Below are positions 1 to 5,625 of a DNA stretch of 5,830 nt, piece after piece; positions within the stretch are counted from its first letter, which is position 1; every line of letters begins with the position of its first letter. The position numbers and the translations under genes are program-made. This DNA comes from CAYQFQ01 sp964416925. Its GTDB lineage: Bacteria > Patescibacteriota > Minisyncoccia > Phycocordibacterales > GWA1-40-21. The notes beneath the pieces were generated by a model that searched no databases, was not told where the DNA came from, and saw only the letters and a list, made by a program, of their open reading frames with translations. The stretch covers positions 1-5,830 of the forward strand of contig CAYQFQ010000039.1 in assembly GCA_964416925.1 (NCBI GenBank), in the 5' to 3' direction.

Positions 1-1
1 T

Positions 2-361
2 GTCGCCGTTGCATTAAAAGAAGCTTCAACTCCGGCTTTCAAAAAATATGCAAAGCAAGTTGTAAAAAATGCAAAAGTTTTATCTGATGAATTGAAGAGA
101 CTTGGTTGGAAAATTATTTCAGGTGGGACAGATAGCCATCTTATTTTAGTAGATACGGGAGAACTTAGTGGAGCAGAAGCAAGTGATAGACTAGAAAAAG
201 AGGGAATTATTGTAAACAAAAATACTATCCCAAACGAAAAACGTTCACCACAAGACCCTTCGGGAATAAGACTTGGTACCGCAGGAGAGACAACGAGGGG
301 AGCGAAAGAGAAGGATATGGTAAAGCTTGCGAGAAGAATAGATGTCACGTTAAGAAAATAG
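2..361 (+). CDS. glyA: Serine hydroxymethyltransferase, C-terminal part (cut by left edge)
   Basis: This PLP enzyme interconverts serine and glycine while passing a one-carbon unit to tetrahydrofolate, in the cytoplasm. Only the last 119 codons are visible, against about 410-430 residues for the family, so the PLP lysine lies off the window. The frame is open to the left edge: it begins VAVALKEASTPAFKKYAKQV, and the TTG at 92 is an internal Leu, not a start. Seen: the family stretch SGGTDSHLILVD, then VNKNTIPNEKRSP, then PSGIRLGT, whose Arg corresponds to the substrate-carboxylate Arg of SHMT (R363 in E. coli, from family knowledge), and TTRGAKEKDM near the end. The segment after RLGT reads AGETTRG where many homologues have PA(L/V)TTRG, a mild variation. 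It ends in TAG 12 bases before dut, so the two are probably co-transcribed. The family assignment is very secure. Confidence 0.95.
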   Translation, partial: VAVALKEASTPAFKKYAKQVVKNAKVLSDELKRLGWKIISGGTDSHLILVDTGELSGAEASDRLEKEGIIVNKNTIPNEKRSPQDPSGIRLGTAGETTRGAKEKDMVKLARRIDVTLRK

Positions 362-373
362 CTTATTCCTGGG

Positions 374-796
374 ATGAAACTAAAGATTAAAAAACTTAAA
401 GAAGGAGTTACTCTTCCAAAATACGCTCATCTAGGAGATGTGGGTTTAGATATGTTTTCCCTCGAAGATTATGATTTGAAACCTATGGAGAGAAAAGTTT
501 TTTTTGTCGGTTTTGCTATGGAGTTTGAACCAGGTTATGCGGTAATAGTTAAAGATAAAAGTTCTCTTCCAAACAAAGCGGGAATACATACTATGGGTGG
601 AGTTTTTGATGCAGGTTACCGAGGTGAATATAACGTACAACTTATTAACCTAGGACAAGAAATTTATCATATTTCAAAAGGGGATAAAATTGCCCAACTT
701 ATAATTTATCCTATTGTCATTGCAGAACTTGAAGAAACGAATGAACTTTCCGAGTCTTCTCGAGGGGAAGGGAGGTTTGGTAGCACAGGAAAATGA
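374..796 (+). CDS. dut: Trimeric dUTP diphosphatase (dUTPase)
   Basis: It hydrolyses dUTP to dUMP and pyrophosphate, keeping uracil out of DNA and supplying dUMP for dTMP synthesis. The 140-residue length is normal for the homotrimeric all-beta family. All five motifs are present in order: motif I GDVGLDMFS (21-29), motif II KDKSSLPNKAG (60-70), motif III GGVFDAGYRGE (75-85) with the presumed catalytic Asp79 and base-stacking Tyr82, motif IV KGDKIAQLI (102-110), and motif V RGEGRFGSTG (130-139). Oddities: motif II has Lys62 where PRSS-type enzymes have a phosphate-contacting Arg, and motif V has Arg134 in place of the second Gly of GxGGFGSTG. The C-terminal arm is intact, so it is probably active. 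The bases before ATG (CCTGGG) are a poor ribosome-binding site; translation may be coupled to glyA 12 bases upstream. The stop is TGA. dCTP deaminase, the related fold, is less likely because motif V is a clear dUTPase arm. Confidence 0.94.
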   Translation: MKLKIKKLKEGVTLPKYAHLGDVGLDMFSLEDYDLKPMERKVFFVGFAMEFEPGYAVIVKDKSSLPNKAGIHTMGGVFDAGYRGEYNVQLINLGQEIYHISKGDKIAQLIIYPIVIAELEETNELSESSRGEGRFGSTGK

Positions 797-802
797 TTTT
801 GT

Positions 803-867
803 GTCATCCTCGCGAACGCGGGGATCTAGGAAAGAAAAGATGGATTCCAGTTTTCACGAGAATGACA
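803..867. repeat. Degenerate palindromic intergenic repeat (MITE/REP-like)
   Basis: Two arms, about 803-829 and 841-867, are imperfect reverse complements (21 of 29 aligned positions by hand, extending slightly past the arms) around a purine-rich linker. The left arm contains its own hairpin, CCTCGCG against CGCGGGG (808-823). The ends read GTCAT and ATGAC. From memory, this matches a palindromic repeat common in bacterial genomes, whose ends read GTCATTCCCGC and GCGGGAATGACA and whose translations give phrases like MDSRxRGNDK; here one frame reads MDSSFHENDK. The many substitutions mean an old, decaying copy. It lies just after dut and could fold in its 3' untranslated RNA. No coding role is likely. 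Repeat character is inferred from a single copy plus recalled similarity. Confidence 0.6.
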
Positions 868-872
868 AATAT

Positions 873-905
873 AAACAATCAAAGACATTCTTTGGTTGTT
901 TTGTT
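873..905 (+). terminator. Probable intrinsic terminator after dut
   Basis: A 13-bp stem pairs 873-885 (AAACAATCAAAGA) with 889-901 (TCTTTGGTTGTTT), with one G-U pair and a 3-base loop. The stem's right arm runs into TTTTGTT. It is AT-rich and the T tract is short and interrupted, so termination may be partial. It is the only strong simple stem between dut and the next gene apart from the palindromic repeat just upstream, and it would end the glyA-dut transcript. It overlaps the promoter proposed for the following gene. Confidence 0.55.
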
Positions 906-910
906 ATCAT
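882..910 (+). promoter_or_regulatory. Extended -10 promoter for the nitronate monooxygenase-like gene
   Basis: A -35-like AAGACA (882-887, 4 of 6 to TTGACA) is followed after 17 bases by TATCAT (905-910, 5 of 6 to TATAAT), preceded by the TGn of an extended -10 (TGTTATCAT, 902-910). The predicted start near 917 gives a leader of about 35 bases that contains the AAGGGA site. The -35 lies inside the terminator stem of dut. The call rests on consensus matching alone. Confidence 0.5.
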
Positions 911-938
911 AAGAGAGACGATTTTGTTCTTTAACACG

Positions 939-944
939 AAGGGA
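939..944 (+). promoter_or_regulatory. Shine-Dalgarno site AAGGGA
   Basis: AAGGGA ends 7 bases before the ATG at 952, a good spacing. It supports that start codon. It is the only convincing Shine-Dalgarno sequence before a gene in this window, since the genes at 374, 2470, 3763 and 5626 lack one. Confidence 0.6.
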
Positions 945-951
945 ATAACTT

Positions 952-2379
952 ATGAATGGTTTGAAATATCCTGAGATTATACAGGGTGGTATGGGCGTGA
1001 ATATTTCTGACTGGAAGCTCGCAAGAATGGTTTCAAAATTAGGCCAACAAGGGACACTGTCTGGAGTAGCACTCGAGAAAGTCATGGCGGTCATGCTTCA
1101 GAGAGGGGACGTGGGTGGTTATTTGAGAAAGGCACTTTCTGCTTTTCCGTTTCCACAAATTTCGAAAAGAGTTTTAGATGAATTCTTTGTCGAGGGAGGT
1201 GTGAAAAAAGGAACAGCACTAAAGAAGGCTCCGTTTTTCACTGTACATCCATCTCCACTTCTAATATCACTCACGGTGTGTGCCAATTATGCGTTTGTTT
1301 GGCTGGCAAAAGAAGGACACAAAAATCCGGTCAGTATTAACTTTCTGGAAAAAATTGCCATGCCACACTTGTTCGCGATATTTGGTGCGATGCTTGCTGG
1401 GGTAAACTTCATCACGATGGGTGCAGGTATTCCGCTTCAAGTCCCCGAGGTGATTAATAATTTCACTTTAGGGCAGGAGGCAAAATATACAATACCCGTT
1501 ATAGGGAAAAACATAGCGAGTTTTGATATGGTCTTTAACCCTCGGCAATTCTTTGGTGATGAACTTGAAAAAGTTCTACCACTTGAAAAGCCGAGATTCA
1601 TTCCTATCGTTGCTTCAAACCTCTTGGCGAGAATATTTGTAAAGAAATTACCACCAGGAAGTGTTTATGGTTTCGTCGTAGAGGAACCAACTGCGGGAGG
1701 GCACAATGCTCCGCCGAGAATGATTGTTCTAAATGAGAAGGGTGAGCCTCAACCGACCTATGGTGAAAAAGACACAGTGGATTATGTAGCGATTAAAGCT
1801 CTTGGTCTGCCGTTTTGGATTGGTGGATCATATGCTTCAATAGAGAAACTAAGGTGGGCTCAATCAGTTGGAGCAGCAGGAATTCAAGTCGGTAGCATCT
1901 TCGCTCTATGTGATGATTCTGGCATGGACATGTTGCTCCGAGCAAAGATCATTTCTTTAGCAAAGAGAGGTGAGCTTAAGGTTAAGACAGATATGTTGGT
2001 GTCGCCATCAGGGTTTCCGTTCAAGGTCGCAGAGGTTGAGGGGACAATATCGGAACATTGCGTATTTAAAAATCGAGTGCATATTTGTAATCGAGGAGCT
2101 CTTGTTTCTCTTTATGAGAGAGAAGACGGGACTATAGGTTATAGGTGTGCAAGCGAACCAGTTGATTCGTACGTTCATAAGGGTGGAATAGTTTCTGATA
2201 CTGTGGGTAAGGGTTGCCTGTGCAATGGGCTACTCTCAACTGCGGGACTTGGAGATGAAAATGAACCACCAGTGATTACCCTTGGTGATGATTTGAGTTT
2301 CCTTGAACACGTACTTGCCGATGGTCGCACGACTTATAGTGCGGAAGATGCAATTCGGTATTTGTTGGGCAATTCATGA
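952..2379 (+). CDS. Nitronate monooxygenase-like FMN oxidoreductase
   Basis: This is a 475-residue protein of the nitronate monooxygenase / 2-nitropropane dioxygenase superfamily (FMN TIM barrel). Classical members oxidise nitronates; the true substrate of this long subtype is not known to me. Seen: N-terminal FMN-loop motif IIQGGMGVNIS (9-19); GAMLAGVNFITMGAG (145-159); FVVEEPTAGGHNAPPR (241-256), whose His251 matches the family's AGGH histidine; LPFWIGGSYAS (286-296) and GAAGIQVGSIFA (307-318), the phosphate-binding half of the barrel. A C-terminal extension after about 350 has SPSGFPFKV and four cysteines (379, 399, 422, 424), a possible metal or redox site. There is no signal peptide; hydrophobic stretches look like barrel strands. 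The ATG at 952 has AAGGGA upstream, with its own promoter and terminator. It is clearly more G+C-rich than neighbouring genes, hinting at transfer. Alternatives are PfaD- or FabK-like relatives of the same fold; the superfamily is firm, the substrate open. Confidence 0.85.
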   Translation: MNGLKYPEIIQGGMGVNISDWKLARMVSKLGQQGTLSGVALEKVMAVMLQRGDVGGYLRKALSAFPFPQISKRVLDEFFVEGGVKKGTALKKAPFFTVHPSPLLISLTVCANYAFVWLAKEGHKNPVSINFLEKIAMPHLFAIFGAMLAGVNFITMGAGIPLQVPEVINNFTLGQEAKYTIPVIGKNIASFDMVFNPRQFFGDELEKVLPLEKPRFIPIVASNLLARIFVKKLPPGSVYGFVVEEPTAGGHNAPPRMIVLNEKGEPQPTYGEKDTVDYVAIKALGLPFWIGGSYASIEKLRWAQSVGAAGIQVGSIFALCDDSGMDMLLRAKIISLAKRGELKVKTDMLVSPSGFPFKVAEVEGTISEHCVFKNRVHICNRGALVSLYEREDGTIGYRCASEPVDSYVHKGGIVSDTVGKGCLCNGLLSTAGLGDENEPPVITLGDDLSFLEHVLADGRTTYSAEDAIRYLLGNS

Positions 2380-2396
2380 AAAGGAAAAGGAGAGAT

Positions 2397-2446
2397 ATGG
2401 CTCGGCGACGTTTATACGTAGTCGAGCCATTTTATTATCTTTTTTA
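2397..2446 (+). terminator. Strong intrinsic terminator
   Basis: A 15-position stem pairs 2397-2411 with 2416-2430 around a 4-base loop. It has one G-A mismatch and one G-U pair; the outer eight pairs (ATGGCTCG with CGAGCCAT) are perfect. A T-rich tract follows to 2446 (TTTTATTATCTTTTTT). It begins 17 bases after the stop codon and should end the flavoprotein transcript. Its T tract runs into the region where the -35 of the next promoter would lie. Confidence 0.9.
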
Positions 2447-2454
2447 CGTAATTA

Positions 2455-2463
2455 TGTTAATCT
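2455..2463 (+). promoter_or_regulatory. Extended -10, probable leaderless promoter of the FAD oxidoreductase
   Basis: TGTTAATCT is a TGn-extended -10-like element whose last base is 6 bases before the ATG at 2470. That distance places the transcription start at or next to the start codon, and no Shine-Dalgarno sequence lies between. The hexamer itself is weak (TAATCT), and no good -35 is seen in the preceding T-rich stretch. The main support is that the same element at the same distance precedes argS. Confidence 0.45.
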
Positions 2464-2469
2464 TTTCTT

Positions 2470-3732
2470 ATGATAAGAAAAGTAGCGAGTAAAACAAATA
2501 TATATGATGTAGTTGTTATTGGTGCCGGGCCTGCTGGGCTTATGGCTGCTTGTATTGCTGCTCGAGATGGAGCAAAGGTTTTGGTAATCGAGAAAAATGA
2601 AGAGGTTGGAAGGAAGCTACTTTTGACTGGAGGTGGAAGGTGCAACCTTACAAATAAACAAGATGTTAGGAAATTTGTAGAAAAGTTTGGTAAATCCGGT
2701 AGTTTTCTTTTTTCCCCGCTGTCAGTTTTTAGCATTGAAGACACGATAAAGTTTTTTGAAATGCTTGGGGTTAAGACAAAGGTAGAGGAGGGAAATAGAG
2801 TTTTTCCAGAAAGTGACAGAGCTGAAGACATAAGAGATGCCCTAACAAGATACGCTGCAAAAAAGGGTGTGAGTTTTAGGATGTCATCTGTAGTAAAAGA
2901 ACTTAAGAAAAAAGGAAACAAAATAATTTCAGTTTTACTTTTAGACGGGACAGAAATAGAAGCAAAAAGGTTTATTCTTACGACCGGTGGCTTGTCTCAT
3001 CAAGAAACTGGTTCAACTGGAGACGGATTTAAATGGCTTAAAAATATCGGGCATAATGTAATAGCACCAAATCCTGCACTCGTGCCAATAAAAGTGAAAG
3101 AAAAATGGGTGGGGGAATTAGCAGGAACTGCACTCGATAATGTGGGTGTTTCAATCCTTGAGGATGGCAAGAAGGGATTGAGTAAAAAGGGACGGGTTTT
3201 GTTTACTCACAATGGTTTGTCCGGTCCGACTATTTTAAATATGAGTAAAAATATCGGTGAAGCACTTTCTTATGGTGGGGCAAAAATTATTTTGGACTTA
3301 ATGCCTGGAGTAGGACTAGATATATTACATGAAAAAATGCTTAAACTTTTTGAGGAACACAGTAACAAAAAAATTAAGAATCTCGTGATAGATGAAATAC
3401 CTGCAAAAGTTTTTGAGAAGATTTTAGATATTTGTGAAATTGATGGAGAAATAGAAATGCACTCTATTTATAAGGAAGAAAGATTTGCTTTGATAGAAAA
3501 ATTTAAAAAACTTGAACTCACGGTAGATAGTCTTCTTGGATACGATCAGGCTATTATTTCAAGTGGGGGATTAGATCTTAAAGAGGTTGATTTTAAAACA
3601 ATGTCATCAAAACTATATGACAATCTTTACGTTGCGGGAGATATTTTAGATTTCGATAGACCATCTGGAGGGTATAGCTTACAGCTCTGCTGGACGACTG
3701 GCTATGTAGCAGGGAAAAGTGCAAGTCTTTAA
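2470..3732 (+). CDS. HI0933/BaiN-family FAD-dependent oxidoreductase
   Basis: This is a 420-residue cytoplasmic flavoprotein of the HI0933 (YhiN/BaiN-like, TIGR00275) family, of normal length. Family members are mostly uncharacterised; the BaiN name comes from bile-acid dehydroxylation work and should not be read as the function here. Seen: an N-terminal Rossmann FAD site, VVVIGAGPAGL (14-24) with the ribose-binding acidic Glu41 in VLVIEKN; the family signature GRKLLLTGGGRCNLTN (47-62); TTGG then GSTGDG (171-174, 181-186); FTHNGLSGPT (245-254); and the C-terminal FAD site YVAGDILDFD (387-396) followed by GGYSLQLCWTTGYVAG (400-415). There are no membrane segments. The ATG at 2470 leaves only about 12 residues before the Rossmann strand, as usual. 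There is no ribosome-binding site; a -10-like element lies 6 bases upstream. It is followed after 30 bases by argS; with no hairpin between them, read-through is likely. Family certain, substrate unknown. Confidence 0.92.
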   Translation: MIRKVASKTNIYDVVVIGAGPAGLMAACIAARDGAKVLVIEKNEEVGRKLLLTGGGRCNLTNKQDVRKFVEKFGKSGSFLFSPLSVFSIEDTIKFFEMLGVKTKVEEGNRVFPESDRAEDIRDALTRYAAKKGVSFRMSSVVKELKKKGNKIISVLLLDGTEIEAKRFILTTGGLSHQETGSTGDGFKWLKNIGHNVIAPNPALVPIKVKEKWVGELAGTALDNVGVSILEDGKKGLSKKGRVLFTHNGLSGPTILNMSKNIGEALSYGGAKIILDLMPGVGLDILHEKMLKLFEEHSNKKIKNLVIDEIPAKVFEKILDICEIDGEIEMHSIYKEERFALIEKFKKLELTVDSLLGYDQAIISSGGLDLKEVDFKTMSSKLYDNLYVAGDILDFDRPSGGYSLQLCWTTGYVAGKSASL

Positions 3733-3756
3733 ATATAAAGCCCTCTGTGCTAATAT
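3728..3756 (+). promoter_or_regulatory. Extended -10 promoter, probably leaderless, for argS
   Basis: TGCTAATAT (3748-3756) is an extended -10 element, and a weak -35-like TTTAAA (3728-3733, 4 of 6) lies 17 bases upstream of its hexamer, overlapping the previous gene's stop codon. The hexamer ends 6 bases before ATG 3763, so the predicted first base of the RNA is the A of that ATG. No Shine-Dalgarno sequence is present. This geometry favours ATG 3763 over the in-frame TTG at 3757. Confidence 0.55.
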
Positions 3757-3762
3757 TTGGCT

Positions 3763-5541
3763 ATGGTTAAAAAGATTTTGGAAAACTCCATAAGAGCGGC
3801 ACTTAAGACTGTTGGGTCTGGAGAAGACCGTATTGTTGATATCATTTTAGAGCACCCAGAAAATAATTCTCTTGGCGACTATTCTACGAACGTTGCGATG
3901 TCTCTTGCCAGAAAGCTCAAACTTAACCCAGTTGATTTGGCAAATAAAATAGTATCAAAAATAAGAAGCATTAAACCTGAACTCGTAGATAGAATTGAAG
4001 TGGCAGGACCAGGTTTCATTAATTTTTATTTAACAAGAAGTTTCTTTGTACAAAAAACGAAAGAGATTATTAAATCTGGTGATCACTATGGAAGAAACAG
4101 TGAACTCAGAGGGCAAAGAGTCGTAATAGAATATACTGACCCAAATACTTTTAAAGAATTTCACATAGGGCATTTGATGAGTAATGCTATTGGGGAATCT
4201 ATTTCAAGAATAATAGACGCCAGCGGGACAAAAGTAATTCGTGCTTGTTATCAAGGTGATGTTGGACTTCATATTGCAAAAGCAATCAAAGGGTACCTTT
4301 TAATTGAAGAAAGACTTGGTGCCAGAGAATCTGTAAATATTTCCTTTGGTGGAGAAAATACTGAAATTAGCTTACCGAAAGATGAAGATAGCCTTATAAA
4401 AAAGGCGAAGTTTCTTGGGATTGCATATGCATATGGTGCTGAGTGGTATGAGACAAATAAAGACGCCATCCAAAAACTCAATAAGGTAATTTTTGATAGA
4501 ACAGACGAAAAAATTAACGGGATATATGACAAAGGAAGACAGTGGAGTCTTGATTATTTCGACTACATGTACAAAATACTTGGTACAAAGTTTGACCATT
4601 TCTTTTTTGAAAGTGAAACTGGTGTTTTTGGTAGAGATTTAGTTGAACAAAATATTGAAAATGGAACTTTTGAAAAAAGTGAAGGTGCTGTGATTTTTAG
4701 GGGAGAGAAATATGGACTACACACTCGTGTCTTTATAAACTCTGAAGGTCTACCAACTTATGAAGCAAAAGATCTTGGTTTATCTAAAATAAAATTTGAT
4801 AAACTTAATTATGATAAGTCTATTGTTGTTACCGCAAGTGAACAAGATGATTATTTTAAAGTATTACTCAAGGTTATGAGTATCATATATCCTGAACTAG
4901 AAAAAAGAACTGTCCATCTTTCACACGGAATGCTTCGCTTGCCTACAGGGAAAATGTCTTCAAGAACCGGTAAGGTGGTTACTGCTATCTCACTCATACA
5001 CGATATAGAAAAAAAGATCTTGGAAAAGATGGAGGAAAGAAGTATAGAAAAAACCGAAAAGAAACAGATTGCTGAGAAAGTGGCAATTGGAGCACTCAGG
5101 TATTCCATACTAAGACAGGTTACTGGGAAAGATATAATTTTTGATTTTGATAAATCTCTTTCTTTTGAAGGTGACTCCGGTCCATACCTACAGTATTCAT
5201 ATACGAGGGCGATGTCTGTTTTAAAGAGGGTACCAATGGGTACGAAGATTTTAAATTTCATTACGGTGGGGAATGAACCCAAAGAAGCTTTTGAATTAGA
5301 GAAAAAGTTATACGTGTATCCTGAGATAGTATCTAGGTCTGCACAAGATTATTCACCAAATTATATAGTTACATATCTTATTGAACTCGCATCTGTCTTT
5401 AATAACTTTTATGCTAATGAAAAGATTTTAGATAAAACTGACCAATACTCTTTGTATAAAATATCTTTAACAAAGGCCTTTTCTGTCGTTATGAAAAATG
5501 GCTTGAAATTACTTGGAATTGAGACAGTTGAGAGGATGTAA
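3763..5541 (+). CDS. argS: Arginyl-tRNA synthetase
   Basis: This class Ia synthetase charges tRNA-Arg with arginine using ATP, an essential cytoplasmic step. From ATG 3763 it has 592 residues, a normal full length. Seen: the N-terminal ArgRS-specific domain (about 1-90), with NNSLGDYSTNVAMSLA (34-49) and VAGPGFINFYL (80-90); the catalytic Rossmann domain with HIGH at 134-137 (EFHIGHLMSNAIG); LPTYEAKDLGL before the second half; the KMSKS-loop equivalent GKMSSRTGKVV (396-406); SGPYLQYSYTRA (472-483); and the DALR anticodon-binding helical domain, with YPEIV at 519 and ending LLGIETVERM. No domain or signature is missing. An in-frame TTG at 3757 would add two residues, but it falls directly after the -10-like element, so ATG is preferred. 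The gene follows the FAD oxidoreductase by 30 bases with no terminator between. No T-box leader is seen. Codons are strongly AT-ending, consistent with a native gene. Confidence 0.97.
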   Translation: MVKKILENSIRAALKTVGSGEDRIVDIILEHPENNSLGDYSTNVAMSLARKLKLNPVDLANKIVSKIRSIKPELVDRIEVAGPGFINFYLTRSFFVQKTKEIIKSGDHYGRNSELRGQRVVIEYTDPNTFKEFHIGHLMSNAIGESISRIIDASGTKVIRACYQGDVGLHIAKAIKGYLLIEERLGARESVNISFGGENTEISLPKDEDSLIKKAKFLGIAYAYGAEWYETNKDAIQKLNKVIFDRTDEKINGIYDKGRQWSLDYFDYMYKILGTKFDHFFFESETGVFGRDLVEQNIENGTFEKSEGAVIFRGEKYGLHTRVFINSEGLPTYEAKDLGLSKIKFDKLNYDKSIVVTASEQDDYFKVLLKVMSIIYPELEKRTVHLSHGMLRLPTGKMSSRTGKVVTAISLIHDIEKKILEKMEERSIEKTEKKQIAEKVAIGALRYSILRQVTGKDIIFDFDKSLSFEGDSGPYLQYSYTRAMSVLKRVPMGTKILNFITVGNEPKEAFELEKKLYVYPEIVSRSAQDYSPNYIVTYLIELASVFNNFYANEKILDKTDQYSLYKISLTKAFSVVMKNGLKLLGIETVERM

Positions 5542-5575
5542 TCTAGTTATCAACCCTATACTTTTTGTTCTTAGA

Positions 5576-5584
5576 TGATAAAAT
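5576..5584 (+). promoter_or_regulatory. Possible extended -10 promoter of the secreted-protein gene
   Basis: TGATAAAAT combines the TGn extension with a 5-of-6 match to TATAAT. The best -35 candidate upstream is poor. Transcription would start near 5591, leaving a leader of about 35 bases made only of A and T apart from two C residues. No Shine-Dalgarno sequence precedes the ATG at 5626. A second AT-rich hexamer, TATATT (5612-5617), could alternatively give a leaderless RNA. In such AT-rich DNA either match may be chance. Confidence 0.35.
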
Positions 5585-5621
5585 ATATAGTAATAATATT
5601 TTATTAACTTATATATTTTAT
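5578..5621. repeat. AT-only inverted repeat upstream of the secreted-protein gene
   Basis: Positions 5578-5590 pair with 5609-5621 (12 A-T pairs plus one G-U), and inside it 5591-5596 (TAATAA) pairs with 5601-5606 (TTATTA) around a 4-base loop, with a 2-base bulge (AC). The structure ends 4 bases before the ATG at 5626. It could serve as a weak terminator for argS, a translation-modulating RNA hairpin, or a DNA palindrome bound by a protein. It is only A-T pairs, so chance is a real alternative. Confidence 0.4.
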
Positions 5622-5625
5622 ATCT

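Noticed and set aside
92..361. A separate 89-residue protein starting at TTG 92
   Set aside because: The frame is open to the left edge and the residues before 92 align with the SHMT sequence, so this is the internal part of a truncated glyA.
2..796. Alternative genetic code with TGA read as glycine, as in some Patescibacteria
   Set aside because: dut ends at TGA right after its complete motif V (FGSTGK), and the flavoprotein gene ends at TGA just before a terminator; no conserved glycine here is encoded by TGA.
714..974. An 86-codon + strand reading frame overlapping the end of dut and the start of the next gene
   Set aside because: It runs out of frame through conserved dut motif V, then through the palindromic repeat and terminator stem. 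Its phrases such as MDSSFHENDK are the usual translation product of such repeats, not a protein.
2457..2921. A 154-codon minus-strand frame opposite the FAD oxidoreductase
   Set aside because: It lies fully antisense to the conserved FAD-binding N-terminus, its product is Ser/Phe/Leu-rich as expected from the complement of a real gene, and no promoter or ribosome site supports it.
3757..3762. TTG 3757 as the argS start (two extra residues)
   Set aside because: It directly follows the -10-like hexamer, so an RNA from that promoter would not include it; ATG 3763 fits the leaderless geometry and lacks nothing of the domain.
3733..3762. A terminator or T-box leader between the FAD gene and argS
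   Set aside because: Only 30 bases are available; there is no stem with a T tract and no room for a T-box structure.
4851..5282. A 143-codon minus-strand frame opposite argS
   Set aside because: It is antisense to the KMSKS loop and anticodon-domain region of argS, has low-complexity Ser/Ile/Phe content and no recognisable motif; a shadow of the real gene.
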